A stretch of 64,000 bases of DNA from Agarivorans sp. TSD2052 (lineage in GTDB: Bacteria > Pseudomonadota > Gammaproteobacteria > Enterobacterales > Celerinatantimonadaceae): positions 1,043,501-1,107,500 of the forward strand of contig NZ_CP096670.1 of NCBI RefSeq assembly GCF_023238625.1, read 5' to 3'. The position numbers and the translations under genes are program-made. The notes beneath the pieces were generated by a model that was not told the DNA's origin, did not search any database, and saw only the letters and a program-made list of their open reading frames with translations. Of the stretch, positions 63,037 to 64,000 are shown one piece after another (position 1 is the stretch's first letter; each line of letters opens with the position of its first letter).

Positions 63037-63321
63037 GCTGGGTGTAGTGATTAAAAATGACAATTAGACTTAAGGTTGGTTTGCTCAATAGTTAGCTGAT
63101 GGTTTAACTCTGTTAACAAACCTCTAACACTTAAGTCGAATAGGTTATATTTTTGGCCTTTTTCTTTGGAGAAATAGGTTTAATTGGTGCTAGAATACAC
63201 ACGATTTCTGTGGCTTGTTAGCTAATTGTCTATGACTTGTTAGTTGAGTACTTATTTTTTAGTGCAAAAGTTAAACGGAAATCATCGCTCGTCTTCCGAC
63301 CCAACACATGTGTAAGAGAGT

Positions 63322-64000
63322 ATGATTACAATAAAAAAAGGATTAGATCTGCCTATTAAAGGCGGTCCCATACAGCAAATAGTAGACGCGTCTATTGTTA
63401 CCAGAGTGGCTGTACTCGGCGAAGATTATGTGGGCATGCGCCCAACTATGAAAGTGCGAGTGGGTGATGTGGTAAGCCAAGGCCAGGCGTTGTTCGAAGA
63501 TAAGAAGAACCCCGGAGTGGTGTTTACAGCACCTAGCGCTGGCGTTGTTCAAGAAATTAACCGTGGTGCCCAACGTGTATTGCAGTCTGTTGTTATTGAA
63601 AAACAAACAGGCGATAGCATAGATTTTGGCGCTTTAAGCGATGCAGAAATCGATAGCGCTGAGCGCTCAACGATTGTGGACAAGTTAGTGAAGTCTGGCC
63701 AATGGGTTGGCTTTAGAACTCGTCCTTATAGCAAAGTACCTGCTGTAGGCTCAACACCTTCAGCTATCTTTGTTACCGCCATCGATACTAACCCCCTTGC
63801 GGCTGATCCTAAAGTGATTATTGAGCAAAACGAAAGCGCTTATCTTAGCGGCTTACGTGTTTTGTCTCGCTTAACTGATGGTGAGGTCTTCGTTTGTAAA
63901 GGTGACTACAGTTTACCTCAGTCAGACGCTGCTCGAGTAGAGGAACATGTATTTGCAGGCCCTCACCCAGCGGGTTTAGCCGGCACCCACATCCATACTC
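63322..64000 (+). CDS. nqrA: Na+-translocating NADH:quinone reductase subunit A, 3' end cut by window edge
   Basis: The first 226 residues of NqrA, a soluble subunit of the sodium-pumping respiratory NADH dehydrogenase (Na+-NQR). The start [20 protein letters not shown] is almost invariant in the family, followed by [40 protein letters not shown], and [16 protein letters not shown]. The full protein is about 447 residues and nqrBCDEF normally follow to the right. ATG at 63322 follows GAGAG. The 285-bp leader upstream has no other gene and probably holds the operon promoter. Confidence 0.95.
   Translation, partial: MITIKKGLDLPIKGGPIQQIVDASIVTRVAVLGEDYVGMRPTMKVRVGDVVSQGQALFEDKKNPGVVFTAPSAGVVQEINRGAQRVLQSVVIEKQTGDSIDFGALSDAEIDSAERSTIVDKLVKSGQWVGFRTRPYSKVPAVGSTPSAIFVTAIDTNPLAADPKVIIEQNESAYLSGLRVLSRLTDGEVFVCKGDYSLPQSDAARVEEHVFAGPHPAGLAGTHIHT

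Overview
The window looks like part of the chromosome of a marine gammaproteobacterium of the Alteromonadales/Vibrionales type; an Agarivorans-like genome would fit, but that genus is inferred. Supporting signs are the start of a Na+-translocating NADH:quinone reductase operon (nqrA), the cluster rlmG-yajG-ppi-ampG opposite bolA, an aroF-tyrA pair, prfB-lysS with the autoregulatory RF2 frameshift, two FadL porins, c-di-GMP proteins and a moderate GC content. No rRNA, tRNA, CRISPR array, prophage or insertion sequence was seen. Both ends cut genes: an M48 metalloprotease at the left and nqrA at the right.

Layout. 1-5.2 kb: M48 protease plus LemA, a MarC protein, and two unrecognised AT-richer genes arranged like a membrane toxin and its immunity protein. 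5.3-9.1 kb: LysE exporter with an AraC regulator, then a peroxiredoxin-like gene divergent from a TetR regulator across a cluster of palindromes. 9.2-18.5 kb: fadL with a FadR-like operator, small membrane/periplasmic genes, gloA2, photolyase, and a copper module (copA-cueR) driven by a promoter with the long 19-bp spacer typical of MerR-type control, followed by a second FadL-family porin and ppnP. 18.5-28 kb: cold-shock protein, ABC exporter, DEAD-box helicase, a large HD-GYP sensor convergent with a REC-REC-GGDEF regulator. 28-33 kb: LysE-type exporter, giant DUF748 envelope protein, RluA-type pseudouridine synthase.

33.3-37.4 kb holds a complete LytS/LytR-type (BtsS/BtsR-like) two-component system next to its probable target, a short CstA/BtsT-type transporter. 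Three direct repeats at exact 20-bp steps lie in front of the transporter gene. 37.6-45.3 kb is housekeeping: aroF-tyrA, a beta-helix secreted protein, prfB-lysS and DUF1499.

45.3-51 kb is the most unusual part: an orphan periplasmic sugar-binding-type protein, then a 474-residue AraC-family regulator whose C-terminal half resembles a CBM21 starch/glycogen-binding module, then a GH13 alpha-amylase lipoprotein with a glucodextranase-type C-terminal domain. This suggests a regulator that binds alpha-glucan directly and controls the adjacent amylase.

51-64 kb: alpha-carbonic anhydrase, yajL-panE-vanZ, yajQ, a TehA-type transporter, a DGPF(YCII)/ECF42 sigma-factor pair with a candidate autoregulated promoter, the ampG cluster, an AlkB-like dioxygenase, bolA, an orphan TRAP solute-binding lipoprotein and nqrA.
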